Assembly (NCBI RefSeq): GCF_902706185.1
Contig: NZ_CACSJM010000036.1
Coordinates: forward strand, 1-42,883
Origin: Roseomonas sp. 18066
Lineage (GTDB): Bacteria; Pseudomonadota; Alphaproteobacteria; Acetobacterales; Acetobacteraceae
DNA length: 42,883 bases
Direction: 5' to 3'
Part shown: positions 32,856-41,042 of the stretch, piece after piece
How the letters are laid out: each line of letters opens with the position of its first letter
Numbering within the stretch: position 1 is the stretch's first letter
Notes under the pieces: model-generated
What the model saw: the letters and a program-made list of their open reading frames with translations, nothing else
Told to the model about the DNA's origin: nothing
Database searches by the model: none
Made by a program: the position numbers and the translations under genes

Positions 32856-34084
32856 ACCTGCCTGCCATTGATGACGCGAAACTGCTCGCGCGGCTGCAGC
32901 AGCTCGGCCAGGTCGGCCGTGACACCGAGGGCCGCCTCACCCGCCTCGCCGGCAGCGAGGCCGACCGCGCCGGGCGCGACCTGGTCGCCGGCTGGATGCG
33001 CGACGCCGGCATGGCGGTCACCGTCGATGCCATCGGCAATCTCGTCGGGCTGTGGCAGGGCGCGGCGCCGGCCGATGCGGCGCCGGTGATGCTCGGCTCG
33101 CATATCGACACGGTGATCGATGCCGGCATCTATGATGGTTGCTACGGCGTGCTGGCTGGGCTCGCGGTGATCGAGGCGCTGCAGGCCGCCGGCACGCGGC
33201 TGGCGCGGCCCGTCGCGCAGGCCGCCTTCACCAACGAGGAAGGCGTGCGCTTCGCCCCCGACATGCTGGGCTCGCTGGTCTATGCCGGGGGCATGGCACT
33301 GGACGAAGCGCTGGCCATCCGCGGCACCGACGGCGTGACGCTGCGGGACGCGCTGACCGCCATCGGCTATGACGGCGACGCGCCACCCGGCTTCCTGCGC
33401 CCGCATGCCTATCTGGAGCTGCATATCGAGCAGGGCCCGGTGCTGGAGCATGGAGGCTTCGCCATCGGCGCCGTCGACCGGCTGCAGGGCATTTCCTGGC
33501 AGTCTTTCACCGTGATCGGCGAGGCCAACCATGCCGGCACCACGCCCATGGCCATGCGCCGCGATGCCGGGCTGGTCGCGGCGCAGGCCATCGCCTTTGT
33601 CCGCGAGAAGATCGCGCCGCGCGGCGGCAGCACGCTCGCGACGGTGGGCACCCTCGCCTTCGATCCGGGCGCCATCAATGTCATTCCCGGCGCGGCGCGC
33701 TTCACCCTCGACCTGCGCGATCCCGACGACACCCGCCTCGCCGCGGCGGAACAGACATTCGCAGCTGAACTGCAAAGGCTGGCGACCGCCGAGGGCGTCA
33801 CCGTCGAGGCCACCCGCCTCGCCCGCTTCCAGCCGGTGATCTTCGATGCCGGCATCGTCGCCCAGGTCGTGGCCAGCGCGGCAAGCCGCAACCTCACCTG
33901 CCGCCGCATCACCTCCGGTGCCGGGCATGACGCGCAGATGATGGCGCGGCTCTGCCCGGCGGCGATGATCTTCGTCCCCAGCCGCGGCGGCATCAGCCAC
34001 AATCCGCGCGAATTCACCGCGCCGGAGGAGCTCGCCGCCGGCGCCGCGGTGCTGCTGGACAGCGTCGCGGCGCTGGCCGGCTAG
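32852..34084 (+). CDS. Zn-dependent N-carbamoyl-L-amino-acid hydrolase/allantoate amidohydrolase family
   Basis: A 410-residue M20-type enzyme of the HyuC/AmaB/AllC branch. Metal and catalytic motifs are LGSHIDTVIDAGIYDGCYGVLAGLAVIEAL, FTNEEGVRFAPDMLGS, LHIEQGPVLEHGG, NHAGTTPMAMRRDAGLVAAQ and the C-terminal SGAGHDAQMMARLCPAAMIFVPSRGGISHNPREF. Members hydrolyse N-carbamoyl amino acids or ureido acids to the amino acid, CO2 and ammonia. With the lyase and the hippurate-type hydrolase it forms an operon for modified amino acids. The TAG stop shares a CTAG with the convergent exporter gene. Confidence 0.92.
   Translation: MNLPAIDDAKLLARLQQLGQVGRDTEGRLTRLAGSEADRAGRDLVAGWMRDAGMAVTVDAIGNLVGLWQGAAPADAAPVMLGSHIDTVIDAGIYDGCYGVLAGLAVIEALQAAGTRLARPVAQAAFTNEEGVRFAPDMLGSLVYAGGMALDEALAIRGTDGVTLRDALTAIGYDGDAPPGFLRPHAYLELHIEQGPVLEHGGFAIGAVDRLQGISWQSFTVIGEANHAGTTPMAMRRDAGLVAAQAIAFVREKIAPRGGSTLATVGTLAFDPGAINVIPGAARFTLDLRDPDDTRLAAAEQTFAAELQRLATAEGVTVEATRLARFQPVIFDAGIVAQVVASAASRNLTCRRITSGAGHDAQMMARLCPAAMIFVPSRGGISHNPREFTAPEELAAGAAVLLDSVAALAG
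34081..34084. other. Shared palindromic stop CTAG of two convergent genes
   Basis: TAG of the carbamoyl hydrolase (34082-34084) and TAG of the minus-strand exporter (34083-34081) overlap in one CTAG, the same arrangement as at 13013-13016. Confidence 0.95.
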
Positions 34085-37000
34085 GCGGCGCCCTCCATCT
34101 GCCAGGCGACCAGGCGGGCATAGGCGCCGCCTTGCGCCAGCAGCGCGTCATGCGGGCCGGCCTCGACCAGCTGGCCGGCCTGCATGACCAGGATGGTGTC
34201 GGCCTCGCGGATGGTGGACAGGCGATGCGCGATCACCAGCACGGTGCGGCTTTTCATCAGGCCTTGCAGGGCGGCGCGCACCTCGGCCTCGCTGATGGCG
34301 TCGAGATGCGAGGTCGCCTCGTCCAGCACCAGCACCGGCGCGTCCTTCAGGAAGGCGCGGGCGATGGCGATGCGCTGCCGTTGCCCGCCCGACAATTGCA
34401 GCCCGCGCTCGCCGACCGGCGTGTCCAGGCCCTGTGGCAGGCTCGCAACGAAGTCCCGAAGCGAGGCCTGCTCGATGGCGCGCGCCAGTTCCTCAGCACT
34501 CGCCTCCGGCCGCGCCATCCGGATGTTCGCTTCCAATGTATCGTTGAACAGAAAAGTATCCTGGGCGACCAGCGCGACATGGCGGCGCAGCCCATCCAGG
34601 GTCAGCTCGCGCAGATCCATGCCGTCCAGCGTGATGCGGCCGGCATCGGGATCGAAGAAGCGCAGCAGCAGCGCGGCCACCGTCGACTTGCCGGCGCCGG
34701 AGGGCCCGACCAGCGCGGCGGTGCGCCCGGCCGGCAGCACCAGATCCAGCGACGACAGCGCACGGCTGCCGCGGCCATCATAGCTGAAGCAGACATCGTC
34801 GAAGCGGATCTCGGAACCGCCCTGCGGCGTCGCCGGCGTCAGCGTGCCTGGGCGGATGCGCGGCTGCTCGCGCTCCACCAGCCGCAGCCGCCGGGTGGAG
34901 GCGATGGTGTCCGCCAGCTGCCGCCCGACCTGGGCGATCTCGGAAACCGGCAGGAAGCCCGCGATGGCCAGCAGGATCAGCATCGGCAGCAGCCCGGCCG
35001 CCAGCTGCCCCTGCGCCACCAGCAGCGCGCCGCCGGCGGCGACGGCCAGCCCGCCCAACCCGGTCGCGACCTCCAGCCCGGCCGAGGCGCGGGCCTGGTC
35101 GTGCTGCAGCGCCAGCCGCCGCGTCTGATAGGCGGCGACACGCTCGAGGAAGCCCGCGCGCCGCAGCGGCACCGCCTGGAAGGCCAGCAGGTCGGCCAGG
35201 CCCTGGATGGTCTCGGTGACATGGGCGCCGAGCTCGCCCAGCGCGCCGCGCGCCTGGCTGCCCAGCGCGTCGATCCGCGCCCGGCCACGCAGCGGCGACA
35301 GCCCCGCGAAGAGCAGGAAGGGGAACAGCGCCAGCGCCAGCGGCCAGGCGAAGAAGCCCAGCACCAGCAGCACGGTGGCCGGCACCAGCAGCGCCACCAC
35401 CGCCGGGGCCACGGTATGCGCGTAGAAATATTCGACGGTCTCGACATCGGTGGTGGCCAGCGCGACCAGGTCGCCGGCGCGGCGGCGCAGCAGATAGGCC
35501 GGGCCCAGCGCGTCGAGGCGCGCGAAGAGGTCGATGCGCATCTCGGCCAGCAGGCGATAGGCCATGTCATGCGCCAGCCAGGATTCCAGCCAGTGCAGCA
35601 CGCCGGCCAGCGGCGCCAGGACCAGCAGGGCCACCGCCAGCGCGCCGATCGGCTCGCCACGCCCCAGCGCCGCGGTCAGCAGCGCGCCGGTGACGCCGAC
35701 ACCGATGAAGGCGGCGACACGGCCGATGCCCAGCACGACGGTCAGCGCCAGCTTGCCGCGCCAGGGCAGGATGTAGCGGATCAGGCTGGAAAAGGTCTCG
35801 CGCCCGCCGATGGCGGCGGCCTCGGCATTCAGGTCGATCGGCGCCGCCGCAGGCTCGGCGTCGGGCACGGCGGCAACGTCCAGACGGTCGGGCGGCGCGC
35901 CGGCGCCGCGCTCGGCGGCCTGGGCGCCCATCAGGCGGAAATAGGTGCCGCCAGCGGCCATCAGCACGACATGGCTGCCGGATTCCACCACCCGGCCCTG
36001 GTCAAGGACAAGAATGCGGTCGGCGCCGATGACGCTGGACAGGCGATGCGCCAGCACCAGCGTCGTGCGGCCCTGCATCAGCCGGTCCAGCGCCTGCTGG
36101 ATCAGCGCCTCGTTCTCGGCATCCACGGCCGAGAGCGCCTCGTCCAGGATCAGGATCGGCGCGTCGCGCAGCAAGGCGCGGGCGATGGCGATGCGCTGCC
36201 GCTGCCCGCCGGAGAGCCGCGCGCCGCGCTCGCCGATCAGCGCCTCGTAGCCGCCGGGCAGGCCCAGGATGAAGTCATGCGCATTGGCGGCGCGGCAGGC
36301 GGCTTCGAGCTGCTCCTGGCTGGCGCCTGGGCGGCCCAGCCGCAGGTTCTCGGCGACCGTGCCATGGAACAGCGTGGCATCCTGGGCGACGATGGCGATG
36401 GATGCCGCGATCGAGGCCGGGTCCACATCGGAAAGAAACTGGCCGCCGATGCGGATGCCGCCGGCCTGCGGGTCGTGCTGGCGCAGCAGCAGCCGCAGGA
36501 TCGAGGACTTTCCCGCGCCGCTGGGCCCGACGATGCCGACGCGCTCGCCGGGGCGGATATTGAAAGAAAGCCCGTCATGCGCCGGCGACCGCCCGCCGGG
36601 ATAGGCGAAGCGCACGGCCTCGAACGCGATCCCCGGCGCCGCGCCGCGCAGGTCAAGCGTAGCACCACCGGGCGCGATGGCGGGCTCGGCCTGCAGCAGC
36701 TCGTGCAGCCCTGCGGCGGCGGATTGCCCGACCATGCCCTGGTGCAGCACGCTGCGCAGGTCGCGCAGCGGCCGGAAGATCTCTGTGCCGGCCATCAGCA
36801 CGACCAGCAGGGCCTCCAGGCTCATCTGCCCGTCGGCGACGCGATGCGCGCCCAGGATCAGCGCCAGCGCGGCGCCCAGCGCCATGCCGGTATCGGTGAT
36901 GCCGCGGGTCGAGACCGAGACGGCCAGCACGCGGAAGGTGGTCTGGAACAGGGCGCGGGCGCGGCGGGCCAGGCGCTCGCCATGGCTGGCGCTCTGGCCG

Positions 37001-37632
37001 AAGGCCTGCAGCGTCGGCAGGCCCTGCACCGCGTCCAGGAACTCGGCGCCGAAGGCCTTGAACTCTTTCTGGCGGGCGAGCGCGGCGCGGCGGTCCGAAC
37101 GATGCACCAGCACCGGCAGCACCAGGGTCAGCAGCGCCGCGACCAGCAGCACGAAGGCCACCGGCACGTCCCACCAGGCCATGAACAGGAAGATCGCCAG
37201 CGGCGCGCAGGCGGCGATGGCCAGCTGCGGCAGGTATTGGCCGAAGAAGGTCTGCAGCTGCTCGACCCCGTCGACCATGGCCAGCATGACGCCGCCGGTG
37301 CGCTGCCCGGCGAACCAGGCCGGGCCCAGCGCCGCGATGCGGTCGAACAGCGCCGCCCGCAACCTGGTTTGCACGGCGGCGGCGGTGCGATGCGCCAGGC
37401 CCGCCCGCGCCTGCTCCAGCAGCCCGCGCAGCAGCACGGCGGCGGCCGCACCCGCCAGCGGCCAGGCGGCCTCGGCCAGCCCGCCGCCGGCGAAGACGCG
37501 GGCCAGCGCCACGCCCAGGCAGGCGAAGCGGGCGATGCCGGCGGCCAGCGCCGCCAAGCCCAGCAGCGCCCCCGCCAGCATGCCGAGGCGCAGCCCCTGG
37601 GTCAGGCGCCAGAGGCGCAGGTCGAAATACAT
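34081..37632 (-). CDS. Fused double ABC exporter (two TMD-NBD halves, CydDC-like)
   Basis: An 1183-residue protein carrying two complete half-exporters in one chain. The start at 37632 (MYFDLRLWRLTQGLRLGML) has GGAG 10 bases upstream; 24 extra upstream residues look non-coding. Half 1: a six-helix domain (about 1-310), then an NBD with [25 protein letters not shown] and ILILDEALSAVD. Half 2: a six-helix domain (about 620-910), then an NBD with [25 protein letters not shown] and VLVLDEATSHLD. Both ATP sites look intact, with the catalytic Glu in place. The second half (LLRRRAGDLVALATTDVETVEYFY) resembles CydC and the whole resembles actinobacterial fused CydCD, but no cydAB lies nearby, so thiol export is only a possibility. 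Divergent from a LysR gene. Confidence 0.88.
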   Translation of the reverse strand: MYFDLRLWRLTQGLRLGMLAGALLGLAALAAGIARFACLGVALARVFAGGGLAEAAWPLAGAAAAVLLRGLLEQARAGLAHRTAAAVQTRLRAALFDRIAALGPAWFAGQRTGGVMLAMVDGVEQLQTFFGQYLPQLAIAACAPLAIFLFMAWWDVPVAFVLLVAALLTLVLPVLVHRSDRRAALARQKEFKAFGAEFLDAVQGLPTLQAFGQSASHGERLARRARALFQTTFRVLAVSVSTRGITDTGMALGAALALILGAHRVADGQMSLEALLVVLMAGTEIFRPLRDLRSVLHQGMVGQSAAAGLHELLQAEPAIAPGGATLDLRGAAPGIAFEAVRFAYPGGRSPAHDGLSFNIRPGERVGIVGPSGAGKSSILRLLLRQHDPQAGGIRIGGQFLSDVDPASIAASIAIVAQDATLFHGTVAENLRLGRPGASQEQLEAACRAANAHDFILGLPGGYEALIGERGARLSGGQRQRIAIARALLRDAPILILDEALSAVDAENEALIQQALDRLMQGRTTLVLAHRLSSVIGADRILVLDQGRVVESGSHVVLMAAGGTYFRLMGAQAAERGAGAPPDRLDVAAVPDAEPAAAPIDLNAEAAAIGGRETFSSLIRYILPWRGKLALTVVLGIGRVAAFIGVGVTGALLTAALGRGEPIGALAVALLVLAPLAGVLHWLESWLAHDMAYRLLAEMRIDLFARLDALGPAYLLRRRAGDLVALATTDVETVEYFYAHTVAPAVVALLVPATVLLVLGFFAWPLALALFPFLLFAGLSPLRGRARIDALGSQARGALGELGAHVTETIQGLADLLAFQAVPLRRAGFLERVAAYQTRRLALQHDQARASAGLEVATGLGGLAVAAGGALLVAQGQLAAGLLPMLILLAIAGFLPVSEIAQVGRQLADTIASTRRLRLVEREQPRIRPGTLTPATPQGGSEIRFDDVCFSYDGRGSRALSSLDLVLPAGRTAALVGPSGAGKSTVAALLLRFFDPDAGRITLDGMDLRELTLDGLRRHVALVAQDTFLFNDTLEANIRMARPEASAEELARAIEQASLRDFVASLPQGLDTPVGERGLQLSGGQRQRIAIARAFLKDAPVLVLDEATSHLDAISEAEVRAALQGLMKSRTVLVIAHRLSTIREADTILVMQAGQLVEAGPHDALLAQGGAYARLVAWQMEGAA

Positions 37633-37730
37633 GGCAGGCGGTCTCCGGGATCGGAAGGCGATGCTGCGACCGGTGCGGCGCCGCGGCAAATGCAAGCTTT
37701 TCACCGGCTGTTGAGCTAGATGATACGGCG

Positions 37731-38660
37731 ATGATCCCGCCGCTGCCGCCCCTCGCCGCGCTGCGTGCCTTCGCCGCCGTGGCGCGGGCCGGCAGCTTCG
37801 CCCGTGCCGCCGACCAGCTGCATGTCAGCACCAGCGCCGTCAGCCACCAGATCCGCGGGCTGGAGGCGCAGCTGGGCACGCCGCTGCTGACCCGCGCCCG
37901 CAACGGCGCCGGCCACAGCCAGACCGCGCCCACCGCCGCGGGTCAAAAACTGCTGGCGGCGGTGGAGGCGGCGCTGACCACCCTCGCCGAGAGCTGCGCT
38001 GAGCTCCGCGCCGAGGCCGGGCGGCCGCGCGCGCGGCTGGTGGTCTGCGCCAATGGCTCGGTCGCCTCGCTGTGGCTGGCGCCGCTTCTGGCCGAATTCG
38101 CCGGGCGGCATCCTTCGGTCGACTGGCATATGCGGGCGGTCGAGGCCGGGTCGCCCGACCTGGCCTCGGAGGGCATCGACCTGGCCATCCTGCGCGCCCG
38201 CGCCGGCCAGGTCCCGCCGGGTGATTCCCTGCTGTTCGAGGAAAAGATCTTCCCCGTGGCCAGCCCGGCCGTGGCGGCGGAGGTGGCGCGGCTGGGGCGC
38301 AGCGCGGCGCTGGCCCGGCTCAGCCTGCTGGAGGAGGAGCACAGCGCCGACAGCCCGGACAAGGACTGGCGGCACTGGCTGAAGCATCTGGGGGAGCCGG
38401 TGCCGGCGCCGCGCATCATCCGCTTCAGCGGCTTCAACCAGGCGATCGGCGCGGCGCTGGCGGGGGCCGGCATCGCGCTGGGCCGCTCGCCGCTGCTGGC
38501 GGCGGAGCTCGCCGCCGGCCGGCTGGTGCGGCTGTTCGCGCCGGAGTCGCTGGCCGGCAGCTGGGTCTTCACCCTGCGGCTGGGCCCGGCGGCGGGCAGC
38601 GACCCGCATGTCCGCCAGCTGCGCGATTTCCTGCGCGCGCCATCCTCCGAACCCGCCTGA
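37731..38660 (+). CDS. LysR-family transcriptional regulator (GcvA-like)
   Basis: A 309-residue regulator. The winged helix at about 5-65 is PPLAALRAFAAVARAGSFARAADQLHVSTSAVSHQIRGLEAQLGTPLLTR, closest to the GcvA/AmpR group. A periplasmic-binding-protein-like effector domain covers about 95-300 (LWLAPLLAEFAGRHPSVDWHMRAVEAGSPDLASEGIDLAI; GAGIALGRSPLLAAELAAGRLVRLF). It is divergent from the double ABC exporter over 98 bases and lies 76 bases upstream of the flavin monooxygenase gene on the same strand. It could control either; LysR genes most often regulate the divergent neighbour. Confidence 0.93.
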   Translation: MIPPLPPLAALRAFAAVARAGSFARAADQLHVSTSAVSHQIRGLEAQLGTPLLTRARNGAGHSQTAPTAAGQKLLAAVEAALTTLAESCAELRAEAGRPRARLVVCANGSVASLWLAPLLAEFAGRHPSVDWHMRAVEAGSPDLASEGIDLAILRARAGQVPPGDSLLFEEKIFPVASPAVAAEVARLGRSAALARLSLLEEEHSADSPDKDWRHWLKHLGEPVPAPRIIRFSGFNQAIGAALAGAGIALGRSPLLAAELAAGRLVRLFAPESLAGSWVFTLRLGPAAGSDPHVRQLRDFLRAPSSEPA

Positions 38661-38736
38661 AAACAGCAGAAATGGCCTCTTGGCGGCCGGCGGCTTCGGG
38701 TCTTCGATAGGCGCCGGCTGGATGGAGAGCGGCGGC

Positions 38737-40083
38737 ATGCGCGATGACGGGCAGCAGATGGTCTTGGGGCTGAACCTGGTGGGGGCCGGCGCGCATGGCG
38801 GCGGCTGGCGCATGCCGCAGGCCAAGGCCGATGCCGCCATCGACATCCGCTTCTGGAAGCAGATGGCCCGCGACGCCGAGGCCGCCCGCTTCCACTTCAT
38901 GTTCTGGGCCGATGGCATCGCCGTGCGCAGCAATGCCCGCGACGAGCAGCAGCTCAGCTATGACAGCCGCATCGATGTCTTCGAGCCGCTGACCCTGCTG
39001 GCGGCGCTGTCGGCGGTGACCGAGAGGCTGGGCTTCATCGCGACCGCCAGCACCACCTACAACGAGCCCTACAACATGGCGCGCAAGCTCGCCTCGCTCG
39101 ACCATATCACCGAGGGGCGGGTGGGCTGGAATGTCGTCACCTCCTGGAGCGAGCAGGAGGCGCTGAATTTCGGCCGCGACAGCCATATGGAGCACGGCTC
39201 GCGCTACCGCCGCGCCGAGGAATATGTCGACCTGGTTTTCTCCCTCTGGGACAGCTTCGACGACGGCGCCTTCATCCGCGACAAGGAAAGCGGCCAGTAT
39301 TTCGATCCGGCACGACTGCACACCCCGCATCATCGCGGAGAACATTTCCGGGTGCGCGGGCCGCTGAACGTGGCGCGGCCGATCCAGGGTTACCCGGTGA
39401 TCGCTCAGGCCGGCGCCTCCGGCCCCGGCCAGGCGCTGGCGGCGCGCACGGCCGAGGTGATCTACACCATGCAGCGCAGCCGCGACGAGGCGGCCGCCTT
39501 CTACGCCCGTGTCAAAAGCCAGTTCGCCCAGTTCGGCCGGGCGCCGGAATCCGCGCTGGTGATGCCGGGGATGATGCCGATCATCGGCCGCACCCGGCAG
39601 GAGGCGCGCGACCTGTTCGAGCAGCTGCAATCGCTGATCCATCCCGAGCTCGGCCTGGCGGCGCTGTCGACCAGCTTCGGCGACCTGAGCGGGCATGATG
39701 TCGACGGGCCGCTGCCGCCGCTGCTGGCCGAGAGCAACGCCCTGAAAAGCGAGCATGCCAAATTACAAAAGTTTCTGGACGGGCGCAGCCTGACGATCCG
39801 CCAGCTGTTCCAGGCCCGCGCCGCCTCCGGCCACCACCTGATCGTCGGCACCGCGGCGGAGGTCGCCGACGAGATGCAGGACTGGTTCGAGCATCGCGGC
39901 TGCGACGGCTTCAACATCCTGCCGCCCTTCTATCCCGGCCCGGTGGAGGATGTCTTCCACGGGCTGATCCCCGCGCTGCAGCGCCGCGGCCTGTTCCAGA
40001 CCGAGTATCGCGGCACGACCCTGCGGGAGAACCTCGGCCTGGCGCGGCCGGCGCATCACCACCACCGCGCGGCCGGAGAGTGA
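38737..40083 (+). CDS. NtaA/SnaA/DszA-type flavin-dependent monooxygenase
   Basis: A 448-residue class C flavin monooxygenase (luciferase-like barrel) using FMNH2 from a separate reductase. The start at 38737 has GGAG 9 bases upstream; 38722 is an alternative. Family blocks: LGLNLVGAGAHGGGWRMPQAKAD, RFHFMFWADGIAV, FEPLTLLAALSAVTERLGFIATASTTYNEPYNMARKLASLDHITEGRVGWNVVTSWSEQEALNFG, RYRRAEEYVDLVFSLWDS and GYPVIAQAGASGPGQALAARTAEVIY. The family cleaves C-N or C-S bonds of nitrilotriacetate, EDTA, dibenzothiophene sulfone and related compounds; the substrate cannot be read here. No flavin reductase gene is nearby. Confidence 0.92.
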   Translation: MRDDGQQMVLGLNLVGAGAHGGGWRMPQAKADAAIDIRFWKQMARDAEAARFHFMFWADGIAVRSNARDEQQLSYDSRIDVFEPLTLLAALSAVTERLGFIATASTTYNEPYNMARKLASLDHITEGRVGWNVVTSWSEQEALNFGRDSHMEHGSRYRRAEEYVDLVFSLWDSFDDGAFIRDKESGQYFDPARLHTPHHRGEHFRVRGPLNVARPIQGYPVIAQAGASGPGQALAARTAEVIYTMQRSRDEAAAFYARVKSQFAQFGRAPESALVMPGMMPIIGRTRQEARDLFEQLQSLIHPELGLAALSTSFGDLSGHDVDGPLPPLLAESNALKSEHAKLQKFLDGRSLTIRQLFQARAASGHHLIVGTAAEVADEMQDWFEHRGCDGFNILPPFYPGPVEDVFHGLIPALQRRGLFQTEYRGTTLRENLGLARPAHHHHRAAGE

Positions 40084-40133
40084 CCGCCGGGGACTGACGC
40101 GGCGCCGCGCATTTACCGAATCTCAACCCGCAC

Positions 40134-40188
40134 CTGGGAAAACCTGTCCCAGCACGGAACAAGGGCGGCCTAGGAGGGGCTTCCCTCC
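40134..40188. promoter_or_regulatory. Two inverted repeats in the leader of the repeat protein
   Basis: CTGGGA (40134-40139) and TCCCAG (40147-40152) flank 7 bases. GGAGGG (40173-40178) and CCCTCC (40183-40188) flank 4 bases. Both lie in the 132-base gap before the repeat-protein gene; the second would form a stem-loop 27 bases before the start codon. They are candidates for an operator and an mRNA leader hairpin respectively. Confidence 0.4.
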
Positions 40189-40215
40189 GCCCCACCCCCC
40201 TGCGGGAGGCCTCTC

Positions 40216-40989
40216 ATGCATCTTCGCCCTATCGAGCTCGAGCGCGAGCAGGACGGCCAGCGCAGCGCGCGCGGCTTCCTCGGCCTCTCCCGCCTGGTCC
40301 ATGCCCGCGACGGGCTGCGCCGCTTCCTCGGCCTGGGCCAGGAGCCGGGCGAGCCCACCGCCCCGCTGACCACCGACGAAATTCGCAGCCGGCTGCGCCC
40401 CGACCGGCCGGCCACCACCAGCCTGCAACCGACGCCGGAGGCCGACCACGCCCGGCCCGAGGCCATGCCGCAGACCGGGCTGCGCCGCTTCCTGGGCCTG
40501 GCACCGCTGGTCGGCGTGCCCTCCAGCCTCAGCCGTTTCCTCGGCCTGGCGCCGCTGCCCGCGGCCCCGGCCGAGCGCTTCGACGACCTTGCCCCGGTGA
40601 CCGGCGCCGCCGGCGCGGAAAGCCTGGCCCTGGCCCCGCTGGCCAGCCCGGCCGCCGAGCCGCGCTTCCTCGACCTGGCGCCGCTCGCTTTGCCGGCCAC
40701 GGCCGCGGCCCGCCATGTCGACCTGGCGCCGCTGGCCGCCGCCCCCGCCGTGCCGCGCTTCATTGACCTGGCGCCGCTGCCGCTGGCCGCCGGGGTGGCG
40801 CGGCATGTCGACCTGGCGCCGCTGCAGGCCGCGGCGTCGCGCAATATCAGCCTGCCGGCCCTGGCCAGCGCCACGGCCAGCGAGGCACATCGCCTGGCGC
40901 CGATCGCCGCCCGCGGCGAGCGCTTCGTCGGCCTGGCGCCGCTGCATGCCCCGATGGCGCCGCCGATGGGCCGCGGCGCCGCCCATTGA
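40216..40989 (+). CDS. LAPL-repeat protein (low-complexity, period about 15 residues)
   Basis: A 257-residue protein with no family that I recognise. The start at 40216 has GGGAGG 6 bases upstream, so it is a real translated gene. A run of 11 repeats with consensus R-F/H-[LIV]-[GD]-L-A-P-L occurs with the L of LAP at residues 95, 111, 125, 139, 154, 170, 185, 200, 213, 227 and 240, a spacing of 13-16. Two earlier copies (RGFLGLSRL, RRFLGLGQE) lie at about 19-43. Linkers are Ala/Pro-rich. At DNA level GACCTGGCGCCGCTG recurs at 40720, 40765 and 40810, exactly 45 bases apart, so part arose by recent duplication. There is no signal peptide or membrane helix. The N-terminus (MHLRPIELEREQDGQRSARG) and residues 45-90 are charged and probably disordered. 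Regular short hydrophobic motifs in a disordered chain suggest a scaffold or multivalent binding role (inference). Confidence 0.8.
   Translation: MHLRPIELEREQDGQRSARGFLGLSRLVHARDGLRRFLGLGQEPGEPTAPLTTDEIRSRLRPDRPATTSLQPTPEADHARPEAMPQTGLRRFLGLAPLVGVPSSLSRFLGLAPLPAAPAERFDDLAPVTGAAGAESLALAPLASPAAEPRFLDLAPLALPATAAARHVDLAPLAAAPAVPRFIDLAPLPLAAGVARHVDLAPLQAAASRNISLPALASATASEAHRLAPIAARGERFVGLAPLHAPMAPPMGRGAAH
40645..40952 (+). repeat. In-gene tandem repeats encoding LAPL units
   Basis: Degenerate tandem repeats of 39-48 bases, with an exact 15-base core (GACCTGGCGCCGCTG) at 40720, 40765 and 40810. The units from 40711 and 40801 share a 90-base higher-order period encoding ARHVDLAPL twice. Spacing is always a multiple of three, preserving the frame. 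Confidence 0.75.
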
Positions 40990-41018
40990 AAAAGGCCCGG
41001 GGGCAATGCCCCCGGGCC
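40989..41018 (-). terminator. Strong intrinsic terminator for the PhnA-like gene
   Basis: GGCCCGGGGGC (40994-41004) pairs perfectly with GCCCCCGGGCC (41008-41018) around a 3-base loop. On the minus strand it is followed by TTTTT (40993-40989), so it is a classic terminator for the leftward PhnA-like gene ending at 41043. It may also end the rightward repeat-protein transcript, although no T-run follows on that side. Confidence 0.85.
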
Positions 41019-41042
41019 CTGGTCACCACGCCTCCTTAAAGA

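Noticed and set aside
34132..37719. Long plus-strand open frame (1195 codons) opposite the double exporter
   Set aside because: Antisense shadow with Gln/Arg/His/Ala bias; the minus strand has complete Walker and signature motifs.
40645..40952. Periodic repeats that could suggest a CRISPR array
   Set aside because: Spacing is 39-48 bases in multiples of three, the repeats are degenerate and lie within one translated frame, and there are no cas genes.
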